Of a stretch of DNA of 64,000 bases, positions 1 through 8,012 are shown piece after piece; position 1 is the stretch's first letter; every line of letters starts with the position of its first letter. The stretch is from Bacillota bacterium (GTDB lineage: Bacteria; Bacillota; Clostridia; Christensenellales; Aristaeellaceae): positions 1-64,000 of the forward strand of contig JAEWVC010000064.1 of the NCBI GenBank assembly GCA_023459275.1. The letters are read 5' to 3'. The notes beneath the pieces were generated by a model. It worked only from the letters and a program-made list of their open reading frames with translations. It was not told the DNA's origin and searched no databases. Made by a program: the position numbers and the translations under genes.

Positions 1-20
1 GGGCGCAAAGAGGGCGCAGC

Positions 21-72
21 GGAATTTTTTACAAAAAATCCCCCCCCCCGCACCTCACCCCAAAAACTTCTT
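21..72 (+). repeat. Stem-loop intergenic repeat, copy 1 (degenerate)
   Basis: A weak stem (GGAATTTTTT pairing with AAAAAATCC) is followed by a C-run and a tail CCGCACCTCACCCCAAAAACTTC. The tail matches the one that follows perfect hairpins near 18.8, 24.6, 48.7 and 54.2 kb, so this is read as a decayed member of the same family. The flanking bases up to about 140 are AT-rich and show no gene. Confidence 0.6.
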
Positions 73-159
73 ATTTATATAAGGATATACATTCAAATAA
101 CCAGAAAATGTAAGCACATCGATATATATCCTATTTCTCACATTCCACAAATTGGGATT

Positions 160-206
160 CTCAAGGGATGAATCCCTTGAGCGGGGTCCAGGGGCGGAGC
201 TCCTGG
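160..206 (-). terminator. Tandem hairpins just downstream of the dlgD-like gene
   Basis: A perfect 10-bp stem CTCAAGGGAT/ATCCCTTGAG (160-181, loop GA) is followed by a second hairpin CCAGGGGC/GCTCCTGG (188-206) directly after the minus-strand stop codon at 213. There is no clear U-tract, so it could be a terminator-like structure or a dispersed repeat. Confidence 0.45.
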
Positions 207-212
207 AAAGCC

Positions 213-1220
213 TCACCCCAGCGCCTGTATTTGATTCCAGATACGTTCGTCCACCGGGATGCCGTTCTGCAGGTTCTTTTCCCTGGCCTCCTGCATCCGC
301 TGGCCGGGGTACACGATGCGGCCGGTATGCTCGTCCTTCTTCGAGGCCAGCAGATAGTCCACCGCGTCGTCGGCGATCTTTTCGGAAAGCTCCCCTGGCG
401 CGATGGCCCTATAGTTGATGGCGATGAACATCTGGGACAGGCCGTGCTCGTCGCCTAACAGCCTTCCAACACCCAGGGTGGTATTCCCCAATGCCATGCA
501 CCCGGCGAACAGGTCCAGCAGGAAGGAAAGCCCCGCGCCCTTCCAATACCCGGTGGGCAGGATGCGCCTGGATTCCAGCACCTTTTCGGGGTCGCGGGTC
601 AGGTTCCCCTCCGTGTCAAAACCCGCGTCGATGGGCATCTGTTTTCCGCTGAGCTGCGCCAATTCCAGCGCGCCGTAGGAAAACTGGGAAGCGGCCATAT
701 CCAGCAGCACATGCCCCTTTTCCCTGGGGATGGCCAGCACCAGCGGATTGTTGCCCAGCCGCGGGTCCACGGCGCCCCAGGTGGGCATGTTGGGGATGGT
801 GTTGGAAAAGCACACGGCGGCCATCCCGGCCTCGCAGGCCTGGTAGCCATAGGTAGCGGCCCGCATCCAATGGTTGGTGTTCCGCATGGCCACCAGGCCG
901 ATGCCGTGCTCTTTGGCCAGGGCGATGGCATGATCCATGGCGATGGATGCGTTGATAACCCCCAGGCCAAGGTTGCCGTCCATGCTTTCCAGCGCACCGA
1001 AGCGGCTGACCACATAGGGGTCCGCCTCCGGATGGACGATACCCCCGTCCATGTTGCGGATCAGCCGCGGAAAGCGGTTGATTCCGTGGCTGTACACACC
1101 CTCCAGGGAATTGCGGGCCATCTCGTGGGCCACCTTGTGCGCTTTGGCTTGCGGGCACTTCCGGGTGAGGAGCACGCGCTCAAGCTCATCCCGCACCTTT
1201 TCAAAAGGAATGTAAAGCAT
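213..1220 (-). CDS. dlgD: Ldh_2-family NAD(P)H-dependent 2-oxoacid reductase, 2,3-diketo-L-gulonate reductase (DlgD/YiaK) type
   Basis: Cytosolic oxidoreductase of the malate/L-lactate/ureidoglycolate dehydrogenase (Ldh_2) fold, 335 aa, close to the 332 aa of E. coli YiaK. The family signature SHGINRF lies near residues 44-50, with NTNHW near 115 and GNNPLVLAIP mid-protein. YiaK reduces 2,3-diketo-L-gulonate to 3-keto-L-gulonate in ascorbate/L-xylulose breakdown; that substrate is inferred from family resemblance only, and no other ascorbate-pathway gene is adjacent. The start has a strong AAGGAGG 5 bases upstream. It lies 9 bp behind the Crp/Fnr gene on the same strand, so the two probably share a transcript. 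Confidence 0.85.
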   Translation of the reverse strand: MLYIPFEKVRDELERVLLTRKCPQAKAHKVAHEMARNSLEGVYSHGINRFPRLIRNMDGGIVHPEADPYVVSRFGALESMDGNLGLGVINASIAMDHAIALAKEHGIGLVAMRNTNHWMRAATYGYQACEAGMAAVCFSNTIPNMPTWGAVDPRLGNNPLVLAIPREKGHVLLDMAASQFSYGALELAQLSGKQMPIDAGFDTEGNLTRDPEKVLESRRILPTGYWKGAGLSFLLDLFAGCMALGNTTLGVGRLLGDEHGLSQMFIAINYRAIAPGELSEKIADDAVDYLLASKKDEHTGRIVYPGQRMQEAREKNLQNGIPVDERIWNQIQALG

Positions 1221-1229
1221 ATATCCTCC

Positions 1230-1916
1230 TTATGGTGTGTCAGCATGGGCCGGCGCCCTGCAAAGGGCAAACCGGTTCCGTACAAAGGTCAGTACGCCTT
1301 CATTTTGCAGCCTGCCCAGCTCGCTGGACATGGCGCTCCTGTCCACGCACAGATAATCCGCCAGTTCCTGGCGGTTGAATGGGATGTCGAAGGTGAGGCT
1401 CCCCGCCTTGTTGGCCTGGCCGTTGAGATACGCCAGCAGCTTGTCCCTGGTGCTGCGCTTTGTCAGCACCTCCATCTTTTCAGTAAGCAGCATGTTCTTT
1501 TGGGCCAGGATCGTCATCATGTTCTCCACCAGCCTCGCATGGAACATGCAGCAGCGGGAGCAAGTGCCCGTAAGGTGGCTTCCCTCCAGCAGCAGCACAT
1601 CGCTCTCCACGGCGGAAATCACCGTCACGGGCATAGAAGCCGCCTTCGCCAGGGAAAACGCCTCGGCAAACAATTCCCCCGGCCCGGCCTGTGCAAGGAT
1701 CGCCCGGTTCCCCAGAAGATCCTCCCGCGTAATGCGCACATTGCCCGCAAGCACCACGCCCACATACCTTGCCTCGTCTCCCGCAAGGAGGACCGTCTCA
1801 TTTTTTGCATACTTCCGGCGGCGTGCAGACAGGCAACGGAGCAAACTGTCAAGATCTGCAACTGAAATCCCCCGAAACAAGGGCGTGCCCGTCAAAAAAT
1901 CTGCATTTTTCTCCAT
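1230..1916 (-). CDS. Crp/Fnr-family transcription regulator
   Basis: 228-aa DNA-binding regulator. Residues about 10-125 form the cyclic-nucleotide-binding-like sensor fold and about 175-210 the winged helix-turn-helix (RQELADYLCVDRSAMSSEL). Cys119, Cys122 and Cys123 (CSRCC) at the sensor/dimer-helix boundary are possible redox or metal ligands; that role is inference. The ATG at 1916 is preceded by GAGGAGGG; a longer frame upstream would run antisense through the ferredoxin gene and is rejected. It is divergent from the ferredoxin-cupin-DUF438 operon, the usual arrangement for regulators of nitrosative or oxidative stress and redox genes in anaerobes. A 5-4-5 inverted repeat between the genes is the obvious target. 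Confidence 0.88.
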   Translation of the reverse strand: MEKNADFLTGTPLFRGISVADLDSLLRCLSARRRKYAKNETVLLAGDEARYVGVVLAGNVRITREDLLGNRAILAQAGPGELFAEAFSLAKAASMPVTVISAVESDVLLLEGSHLTGTCSRCCMFHARLVENMMTILAQKNMLLTEKMEVLTKRSTRDKLLAYLNGQANKAGSLTFDIPFNRQELADYLCVDRSAMSSELGRLQNEGVLTFVRNRFALCRAPAHADTP

Positions 1917-1930
1917 TCCGCCCTCCTCGC

Positions 1931-1979
1931 GTTGTAAAAACAACCGACCATACCGCGTCAGTATACTACAATATCCCCG
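1931..1979 (+). promoter_or_regulatory. Candidate Crp/Fnr operator and class II promoter for the ferredoxin operon
   Basis: GTTGT-AAAA-ACAAC (1931-1944) has the 5-4-5 inverted-repeat geometry of Crp/Fnr half-sites. Downstream, TACAAT (1967-1972) can serve as a -10 element with no recognisable -35. If transcription starts near 1979, the repeat is centred at -41.5, the classical class II activator position. An overlapping alternative -10 is TATACT (1962-1967). The role is inferred from geometry. Confidence 0.5.
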
Positions 1980-2004
1980 TAACCGCAAGAAGGGAGCGAA
2001 AAAC

Positions 2005-2709
2005 ATGCTTCGCCCAATGATCCGCATTGATGAAGAAAAATGCAACGGCTGCGGCGCCTGCGTCACAGCCTGCCACGAGGGGGCCATTGCCCTGGAAGAT
2101 GGCAAGGCAAAACTGATCCGGGACGATTTTTGCGACGGCTTGGGCAATTGCCTTCCCACCTGTCCCACCGGCGCCATCACCATTACGCAGCGGGAAGCGG
2201 TGCCCTATGATGCGGCGGCGGTCAAGGCCCGCCTGCAGGCGAAGGTGCCGGAAGCCTCCGGCGGCGGCTGTCCCGGCAGCAGGGCACAAGCCTTTGCAAA
2301 GACGCCCGCAGGCCAGCCCGCTGTTTCCGCAGCGCCCCAGCAAAGCGAGCTTGCGCAATGGCCTGTGCAACTGAAGCTGGTGCCCGCCAACGCGCCGTAC
2401 TTTCACAACGCAAAGCTGCTTATCGCGGCGGACTGCACAGCCTTCGCCTGCGGCGATTTCCATCAAAGATTCATGAAGGGCCATGTAACCGTCATCGGCT
2501 GCCCCAAGCTGGACGATGTGGACTATACCCAAAAACTGACGGATATCCTGGCAAATAACGACATTCAAAGTATCAAAATCGTGCGTATGGAGGTCCCCTG
2601 CTGCGGAGGGCTCACACATATGGTGCGCGAAGCGCTGAAAAACAGCGGAAAGTGGATCCCTTGGCAGGTCGTAGTGCTTTCTACAGACGGAAAGGTGCTT
2701 TCGGAATAG
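2005..2709 (+). CDS. 4Fe-4S ferredoxin-type protein with C-terminal extension
   Basis: 234-aa iron-sulfur protein. The N-terminal ferredoxin domain has Cys13, 16, 19 and 23 (CxxCxxCxxxC) and a second incomplete set, Cys43, 49 and 53 (CDGLGNCLPTCP). A Gly/Ala/Pro-rich linker (about 70-125) leads to a C-terminal domain with further cysteine motifs (FACGDF, IGCPKLDD, VPCCGG). The family accompanies DUF438/hemerythrin proteins and Crp/Fnr regulators in clostridia and is presumed to carry electrons in the cytosol; the partner is not known from sequence. The ATG follows AGAAGGGAG. First gene of a three-gene operon, 10 bp before the cupin. Confidence 0.88.
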   Translation: MLRPMIRIDEEKCNGCGACVTACHEGAIALEDGKAKLIRDDFCDGLGNCLPTCPTGAITITQREAVPYDAAAVKARLQAKVPEASGGGCPGSRAQAFAKTPAGQPAVSAAPQQSELAQWPVQLKLVPANAPYFHNAKLLIAADCTAFACGDFHQRFMKGHVTVIGCPKLDDVDYTQKLTDILANNDIQSIKIVRMEVPCCGGLTHMVREALKNSGKWIPWQVVVLSTDGKVLSE

Positions 2710-2719
2710 GAGGATAATC

Positions 2720-3076
2720 ATGGCAAACTATATCAAAAACATCATTCATGAGGAACCTGTGAACCTGGCCAAGCAGGTGGCGGTACTCCCCGGCCAGGTG
2801 GTCAGCAGAACCCTTGCCCAGAACGCGGCGCTGAGCCTGACGCTTTTTGCCTTTGACAAGGGCGAGGAGATCAGCACCCATGCCTCCCACGGGGATGCCC
2901 TTGTGCATGTGCTGGAAGGCGAAGGAACGTTCACCGTGGATGGAGAGGCCCATGCGGTAAAGGCCGGAGAGGCACTGGTGATGCCGGCCGGCAAGCCCCA
3001 CGCGGTGTTTGCGTCCCAGGCCTTCAAAATGCTGCTCACCGTTATCTTCCCGCTTGAGACCGGAAAGGAAGGATAA
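2720..3076 (+). CDS. Small cupin-domain protein
   Basis: 118-aa single-domain cupin (double-stranded beta-barrel). The first cupin motif appears as STHASHGDALVHVLEGEGTF around residues 51-70 and the second as MPAGKPHAVFA near 92-103, with His residues placed to bind a metal. Start codon has AGGAGG 7 bases upstream. Sits 10 bp after the ferredoxin and 3 bp before the DUF438 gene, so one transcript is likely. Such cupins often sit beside hemerythrin/DUF438 proteins in anaerobes, suggesting a stress role; substrate unknown. Confidence 0.85.
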   Translation: MANYIKNIIHEEPVNLAKQVAVLPGQVVSRTLAQNAALSLTLFAFDKGEEISTHASHGDALVHVLEGEGTFTVDGEAHAVKAGEALVMPAGKPHAVFASQAFKMLLTVIFPLETGKEG

Positions 3077-3079
3077 ACC

Positions 3080-4303
3080 ATGAGCCGTGAAATCAACAAC
3101 AGCGAATACAGGCAAAAAATGATCCGTGCCCTGCTGGCCCAGCTGCATGCCGGAACGTCCGCGGAGGAAGTAAAGGCCCAGTTCCAGGCCGCCTTTGACG
3201 GCGTATCTGCCCAGGAGATCGCCCAGGCGGAAAACGAACTTGTGGCGGGCGGACTTGATCCCGCGGAAATCCGAAAGCTTTGCGACATCCACGCCTCGGT
3301 GTTCGAGGGGTCCGTGGAAGAAATTCACCGTCAGGAGGACCCGGCGCAGATTCCCGGCCACCCCGTCCACACGCTGAAGGCGGAAAACCAGGCGCTGACG
3401 GAGCTGATGGAAACGGTTATCAGGCCCCGGCTTGAAGCGTACCGCAAGGACGCGAATCCCGGCAGCCTGCGCGCGCTGAAGGAGGCTTTCGTGCCTTTGC
3501 AGCAGCTTCACATCCACTACCTTCGCAAGGAAAACGTGCTCTTCCCCTATCTGGAAAAGCACGGGATCACCGCGCCGCCCAAGGTGATGTGGGGCGTGGA
3601 CGATGACATCCGCGCCCTGGCCAAGGAAGCCGTGCTGCTGCTGTCCGCCCCGGATAGTGGCAGCCAAGGCGTCATCAACGCGGTGGAGAGCACCATCCGG
3701 AAGGCTTCGGAGATGATCTTCAAGGAGGAAAATATCTTGCTGCCCATGCTGATGGAAACACTAACGGAGGAAGAATGGGCAAAAATTGCCGCTGACAGCG
3801 TGGAGATTGGCTTTTGCCTTATTCCACCGCCGCCCGCCTTTGCGCCCACGCAGACGCCCCGGGCAGCCCAGCCTGTGCAGGCGGATATCCCCGCACCGGC
3901 CGTCGTTTTGCCCACCGGGCAGCTTCAGCCCGGCGAGCTTTCCGCCATGCTAAATGCCCTGCCTGTCGATATCACCTTTGTGGACAGGGAGGATACGGTG
4001 AAATACTTCTCCCAGGGCCGGGAACGCATCTTTCCCCGCACAGCGTCCGTCATCGGCCGCAAGGTGGTCAACTGCCATCCCCCGGCCAGCGTGCACATTG
4101 TGGAAGGGATACTGGCCGATTTCAAGGCCGGCAGAAAGGATCACGAGGATTTCTGGCTTCCTCTCCATGGGAGATACATCCTCATCCGCTACTATGCGGT
4201 GCGCAGCCCGGCGGGCGAATACCTGGGCACCCTGGAGGTGACACAGGATATCGCGCCCATTCAGGCCATCACCGGGGAAAAGCGGCTGGTATCCAATCCG
4301 TAA
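3080..4303 (+). CDS. DUF438 - hemerythrin (HHE) - PAS domain protein
   Basis: 407-aa cytosolic protein with three recognisable parts: DUF438 (about 10-85), a hemerythrin-like HHE four-helix region (about 95-240, His/Glu ligands in LHIHYLRKE, FPYLEKHG and FKEENILLP), a Pro/Ala-rich linker (245-285) and a PAS domain (about 287-400, ITFVDREDTVKYFS). Hemerythrin regions bind a di-iron centre able to sense or scavenge O2 or NO. The architecture is common in strict anaerobes next to Crp/Fnr-type regulators. Last gene of the operon; the start follows GGAAGGATAAACC. Confidence 0.92.
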   Translation: MSREINNSEYRQKMIRALLAQLHAGTSAEEVKAQFQAAFDGVSAQEIAQAENELVAGGLDPAEIRKLCDIHASVFEGSVEEIHRQEDPAQIPGHPVHTLKAENQALTELMETVIRPRLEAYRKDANPGSLRALKEAFVPLQQLHIHYLRKENVLFPYLEKHGITAPPKVMWGVDDDIRALAKEAVLLLSAPDSGSQGVINAVESTIRKASEMIFKEENILLPMLMETLTEEEWAKIAADSVEIGFCLIPPPPAFAPTQTPRAAQPVQADIPAPAVVLPTGQLQPGELSAMLNALPVDITFVDREDTVKYFSQGRERIFPRTASVIGRKVVNCHPPASVHIVEGILADFKAGRKDHEDFWLPLHGRYILIRYYAVRSPAGEYLGTLEVTQDIAPIQAITGEKRLVSNP

Positions 4304-4419
4304 CCAAGCCGCCATCCGTACTGCTTATTTCTTATCTTAATATATTTAATATGCCATGCGCGAACAGGCACTTTCCGCTTGTGCACGCATGGTTTTTGCG
4401 CGTTTGCAGCAGCTTCTCG

Positions 4420-4448
4420 TTTACAGGTTCCGCAAAATGGGGTATATT
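4420..4448 (+). promoter_or_regulatory. Predicted sigma-A promoter of msrAB
   Basis: TTTACA (4420-4425) and TATATT (4443-4448) with a 17-bp spacer, about 60 bp upstream of the msrAB start. Confidence 0.5.
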
Positions 4449-4516
4449 CTATCATACCGGTTGTTAAAACGGGAAAAGCTAAGCAAAAGTGTTTTGCATA
4501 AAGGAGAAAGCCAGCC

Positions 4517-5479
4517 ATGGAGAACAGGCGAAAGGAAATTTATCTGGCCGGGGGGTGCTTCTGGGGCACGGAAAAATATATCGGCTCCATTCCCGGTGTT
4601 CTTGAAACCCAAGTGGGCTATGCCAACGGCAGGACGGAAAATCCCACCTATCAGGAGGTCTGCCACAACGGCACCGGCCACGCGGAAACGGTAAAGGCGG
4701 TCTATGACCCCCAAAAGCTGCCGCTGCCCTTTTTGCTGGATCTCTTCTATGATTCCATTGATCCCACCTCCGTCAACCGCCAGGGCGGTGACCGTGGCAC
4801 CCAATACCGCACCGGCGTCTACTATACGGACCCAAAGGATCAACAGGTGATCCGCGCGTCCCTTGATAAATTGCAGGCCCGGCTTCATAAACCCGTGGCA
4901 GTGGAGTGCCTGCCTCTTGATAACTTCTACCCCGCGGAGGAATACCATCAAAAATACCTGGACAAGAACCCCAACGGTTACTGCCACATCGGCAAGGAGA
5001 AAATTCAAAAGGCCGCTTCGGCCGCCGTGGACCCCACGCCATACAAACCCGCCGCCAAAGAGGATCTGAAGCAGCGGCTGACAGGCGTCCAATACCGTGT
5101 CACCCAAGAAGCGGCCACCGAGCCGCCCTTTGAAAATCAATACTGGAACCATTACGAGCCGGGCGTCTATGTGGATGTCACCACCGGGGAACCGCTTTTC
5201 GCCTCCTCTGACAAATTCGCCTCCGGCTGCGGCTGGCCCAGTTTTGCAAAGCCCCTGGACCCCAACGTGGTCCGTGAATTTACGGATTCCTCCCATGGCA
5301 TGATCCGCACGGAGGTGCGCAGCCGGGTTGGCGAGGCCCATTTGGGGCATGTGTTCGAGGACGGCCCGAAGGAACTTGGCGGACTCAGGTACTGCATCAA
5401 CAGTGCCGCGCTTCGTTTTATCCCCAAGGATAAAATGGAGGCCGAGGGGTATGGGAAGCTGCTGCCGTATGTAAAATGA
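4517..5479 (+). CDS. msrAB: Peptide-methionine sulfoxide reductase MsrA-MsrB fusion
   Basis: 320-aa bifunctional enzyme reducing both S- (MsrA) and R- (MsrB) methionine sulfoxides in proteins. The N-terminal MsrA domain (about 5-155) carries the catalytic Cys14 in GGCFWG; the C-terminal MsrB domain (about 185-310) carries SGCGWPSF and the catalytic Cys293 in RYCINSAALRF. No signal peptide or lipobox is seen, so it should act in the cytosol. Stand-alone transcription unit with its own promoter and a strong terminator; the start follows AAAGGAG. Fits the oxidative-stress theme of the preceding operon. Confidence 0.96.
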   Translation: MENRRKEIYLAGGCFWGTEKYIGSIPGVLETQVGYANGRTENPTYQEVCHNGTGHAETVKAVYDPQKLPLPFLLDLFYDSIDPTSVNRQGGDRGTQYRTGVYYTDPKDQQVIRASLDKLQARLHKPVAVECLPLDNFYPAEEYHQKYLDKNPNGYCHIGKEKIQKAASAAVDPTPYKPAAKEDLKQRLTGVQYRVTQEAATEPPFENQYWNHYEPGVYVDVTTGEPLFASSDKFASGCGWPSFAKPLDPNVVREFTDSSHGMIRTEVRSRVGEAHLGHVFEDGPKELGGLRYCINSAALRFIPKDKMEAEGYGKLLPYVK

Positions 5480-5493
5480 GCAGCTCCCGGAAA

Positions 5494-5541
5494 GGCTGCT
5501 TTCGGGCGGGTAATCCGCCCGAAAGCAGCCCTTTTGTTTTT
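5494..5541 (+). terminator. Rho-independent terminator of msrAB
   Basis: Perfect 16-bp stem (5494-5509 with 5515-5530, loop GTAAT) followed by CTTTTGTTTTTT, 14 bases after the msrAB stop. It also separates the convergent anti-sigma gene. Confidence 0.95.
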
Positions 5542-5551
5542 TGTTACCTTT

Positions 5552-6367
5552 TTACGCTCCACTTTGCACAGGCTGGGCCGTAACCTCCGGAACCGGGGCG
5601 GGCGATGGGCTTGAAATGAATTGCTGCTGCACATCGTTGTCCAGTAAAGCTTTGGGGCCTTGCCACTTGCCAGTGTTTTGCAGGTAAAGCTCAAGTTCCG
5701 GCGAGGCGGTTATAACAGGGTCGCCTTTTTGCCACAGCTCCCTGCTGTCCTTCCCAAATCCGTATGAGATGATCTGCGCCTCCTGCATCCCCTCCCGGAG
5801 CACTTTTTGCGCATTGCTCTCATCAATACTACGTACAAGAAATGTTGTCTCATAAAGCATCTCCCGCTCCGGGTCGCTATGCCCGAACAGCCTGTTCCAG
5901 AAGGAAGTTTCGATTTCAAAGGCGTAATCCCCGCTGCCCTGCGACATGCCGGATGCTCCCATCAGCAAACTGTTGTCAAGGCCATGCACCTTGTAGGCGA
6001 TGACCATGGTACCATCGGAAAGGGCATACATGTTTTCAAACTGGATCTCATCCGGCGCAATAATGCTGAAGGGGGAAGTCATCACAAAGACCACGGCCCA
6101 GGTAAGCACGATGCCGGCCAGAACCGCCAGAAGAATCTGCGTAAGCCTGGCTTTGCGGATTGCTTTCAAAAGGCGTATCAGGTCCCGCTTTTCAAACTTA
6201 GGCACGGCCATATCTGCCTTGAGCTTTTCATGCAGCTGCCTGCATGCTTCGCAGTCCGCAAGGTGATGGGCAACGGCCGCGTTCGTCTCCTCCCCCGTCA
6301 GCCCTTCAATATAATTGGGCAGCAGATCGCGCACGATCTGGCAGGTAATTTTATCACACATTTTCAT
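5552..6367 (-). CDS. Anti-sigma factor with zinc-finger (zf-HC2) domain
   Basis: 271-aa membrane protein. The N-terminal anti-sigma zinc-finger has Cys4, Cys9 and the HHLADCEACRQL motif (about 34-45), the ZAS-type HxxxCxxC signature. One transmembrane helix (about 94-115, LLAVLAGIVLTWAVVFVM) places the remaining domain outside the cell. Overlaps the upstream sigma gene by 14 bp, so translation is coupled. Presumed role: hold the ECF sigma factor inactive until an envelope signal arrives. A second ATG two codons downstream is an equally good start. Confidence 0.88.
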   Translation of the reverse strand: MKMCDKITCQIVRDLLPNYIEGLTGEETNAAVAHHLADCEACRQLHEKLKADMAVPKFEKRDLIRLLKAIRKARLTQILLAVLAGIVLTWAVVFVMTSPFSIIAPDEIQFENMYALSDGTMVIAYKVHGLDNSLLMGASGMSQGSGDYAFEIETSFWNRLFGHSDPEREMLYETTFLVRSIDESNAQKVLREGMQEAQIISYGFGKDSRELWQKGDPVITASPELELYLQNTGKWQGPKALLDNDVQQQFISSPSPAPVPEVTAQPVQSGA

Positions 6368-6848
6368 CCCAGCCCTTCTTCAGCTTTTCCTTGCCCCTGT
6401 AAAAGGTCACCCGGGCCCAGTTCTCCGTCTTTCCAAGCACATCCCCGATTTGGCGGTAGCTCAAATCCCCCATGAGCCGCAGGTACACCACTTCCCTTGT
6501 TGTTTCGTCCAGCGCCTGCATTCTTTGAAACAGGGCCACACGGCTTTCCGCCCCCGCCAGCGCTTCCTCAGGCGACCCGGCAAAAGCCTGGGGTTCCTGA
6601 ACGGCCTCAAGGGACACAGTCCCTTTCCGCCTGCGCCTGTCCAGTTCCCGGTACCAGCAGTGCTTGGCGATCTGGCACAGCCACACCAGCAGCTTGCATT
6701 CCCCGTTATACCTCTTGAAGGACTTCACGGCCTGCGCAAAGGTTTCGGCCGTCAATTCCTGGGCAATATCCGCATCATGGGTCAAACTGCACAGGTATTG
6801 GTACACAGGCGTCGCATATTCTTTGTAAACCTCCTCCATATCCCCCAC
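6354..6848 (-). CDS. ECF-type RNA polymerase sigma factor
   Basis: 164-aa sigma-70 family protein with region 2 (YATPVYQYLCSLTHDADIAQ onward, about 10-75) and region 4 HTH (LSYRQIGDVLGKTENWARV, about 127-146), without region 3. I choose the GTG at 6848 because AGGAGG lies 7 bases upstream; an in-frame ATG three codons later has poor spacing, and the longer upstream frame has no ribosome site. Co-translated with the zf-HC2 anti-sigma that follows. The regulon cannot be deduced. Confidence 0.9.
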   Translation of the reverse strand: MGDMEEVYKEYATPVYQYLCSLTHDADIAQELTAETFAQAVKSFKRYNGECKLLVWLCQIAKHCWYRELDRRRRKGTVSLEAVQEPQAFAGSPEEALAGAESRVALFQRMQALDETTREVVYLRLMGDLSYRQIGDVLGKTENWARVTFYRGKEKLKKGWDENV

Positions 6849-7005
6849 TGCCCAGCCTCCTTCCGCCTGCACATATATCCGGTTTATTCGCGTTTCGTTA
6901 CAAAATTTCCTATTTTTCTTTCTTGGCGGATGCAAAAGAAACCTGCGCCCTTCGCCTTGGCAAAGGCACACAGGTCCGCAGAAGATAGCTGCGCAGCGGG
7001 AAGCG

Positions 7006-7881
7006 CTATTTCATTTCCTTCATCAGTTTTTCCATAAACGCGGCGGTGGTGGTTTTCCCCGAACGGTTAAAGCGCCCAAGTCCAAAAAGGCAGTCCGGGT
7101 TTCCCGCCTGAATATAATTGATCCGTTCATAGCATGTAAGCGACGCTGAAAACTGCATCTGGGAAAGGCACAGCTGTGCCTCGGGGCTGATCAGGCCGAA
7201 GGGATAGGTATACGCCGTAGGGGTGACGCCGCATTTTTCCTGAAGCGCGATCTGCTGCTTCAGGGCATCCGAGCAAAAGAAAGAGCAGTAAGCTGTTTCA
7301 GATTCCCCGTTCTTGCGCTTGCTCCCCTTTCGGTCGCCGATGGTATGCATGGCATAGGAGTGGTTCTGGATTTCGAAGCGGCCCGTCTCCTTCAAATATG
7401 TGATCTCATCCCAGGAAAGATAGGCATAGTTAGGGTTGGGATCCGGATTTTCAGTATATTTCTCCGCATAGGCCCCCACCACCGACAAAACGGCGCGCAT
7501 GTCCATTTTCTCAAGGATGGGCAGGGCATAGATGAGCACATTGTAATGCCCGTCGTCAAAGGTGATCATTACGGGCTTTTCCGGCAGCGTTCCCTGTCCG
7601 TTTACAAAGTTGATCAGGTCTTGTATAACAACGGTTTCAAATCCGTTTGCCTTTAAATATTTCAGGTCGCTTTCCAGCGCATCGGGCGTCAGGACAAAAA
7701 CATCCGCCTTTTTCGGGTCCTTCAATACGCTGTGGTACATGAGAATGGGAAGCTTCACGCTTTTTTGCACGGCGCTGTCCATGGCCGCGTGCGCGGCGCT
7801 TTGCGGCACGTCCGGGACATAGAACACAAAAGTGAACAATACGCCAAGCAATACCGCCGCTTTTACAAATCGCTGGATCAT
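7006..7881 (-). CDS. Polysaccharide deacetylase (NodB-homology) family protein
   Basis: 291-aa exported or membrane-anchored protein. An N-terminal hydrophobic segment (about 8-27) is followed by a carbohydrate esterase 4 domain: LPILMYHSV opens it, MITFDDGHY supplies the catalytic Asp-Asp pair, and IQNHSYAMH supplies the metal-binding His residues. Family members remove N-acetyl groups from peptidoglycan or surface glycans using a divalent metal. The ATG at 7881 follows AAGGAG; in-frame codons upstream lack a ribosome site. Monocistronic, on the same strand as the sigma pair. Confidence 0.88.
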   Translation of the reverse strand: MIQRFVKAAVLLGVLFTFVFYVPDVPQSAAHAAMDSAVQKSVKLPILMYHSVLKDPKKADVFVLTPDALESDLKYLKANGFETVVIQDLINFVNGQGTLPEKPVMITFDDGHYNVLIYALPILEKMDMRAVLSVVGAYAEKYTENPDPNPNYAYLSWDEITYLKETGRFEIQNHSYAMHTIGDRKGSKRKNGESETAYCSFFCSDALKQQIALQEKCGVTPTAYTYPFGLISPEAQLCLSQMQFSASLTCYERINYIQAGNPDCLFGLGRFNRSGKTTTAAFMEKLMKEMK

Positions 7882-7950
7882 GACCGCTCCTTGATGCACT
7901 GCAGAATGGAACGGCTCTATTTTTCCGCGCCCCGTCCGTCTTATAACATC

Positions 7951-7992
7951 CAAAAAACACAAAACCGGCGGCGCCGTGCATAGGCGCCGCCG
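7951..7992 (-). terminator. Terminator of ppdK
   Basis: Stem CGGCGGCGCC/GGCGCCGCCG (7983-7992 and 7966-7975, 7-base loop) followed on the minus strand by GGTTTTGTGTTTTTT, about 20 bases beyond the ppdK stop. Confidence 0.92.
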
Positions 7993-8012
7993 ATAAATGG
8001 TTCCCTGCCGAA

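Noticed and set aside
1375..2004. Upstream extension of the ferredoxin frame
   Set aside because: Runs antisense through the Crp/Fnr gene; the ATG at 2005 has its own ribosome site.
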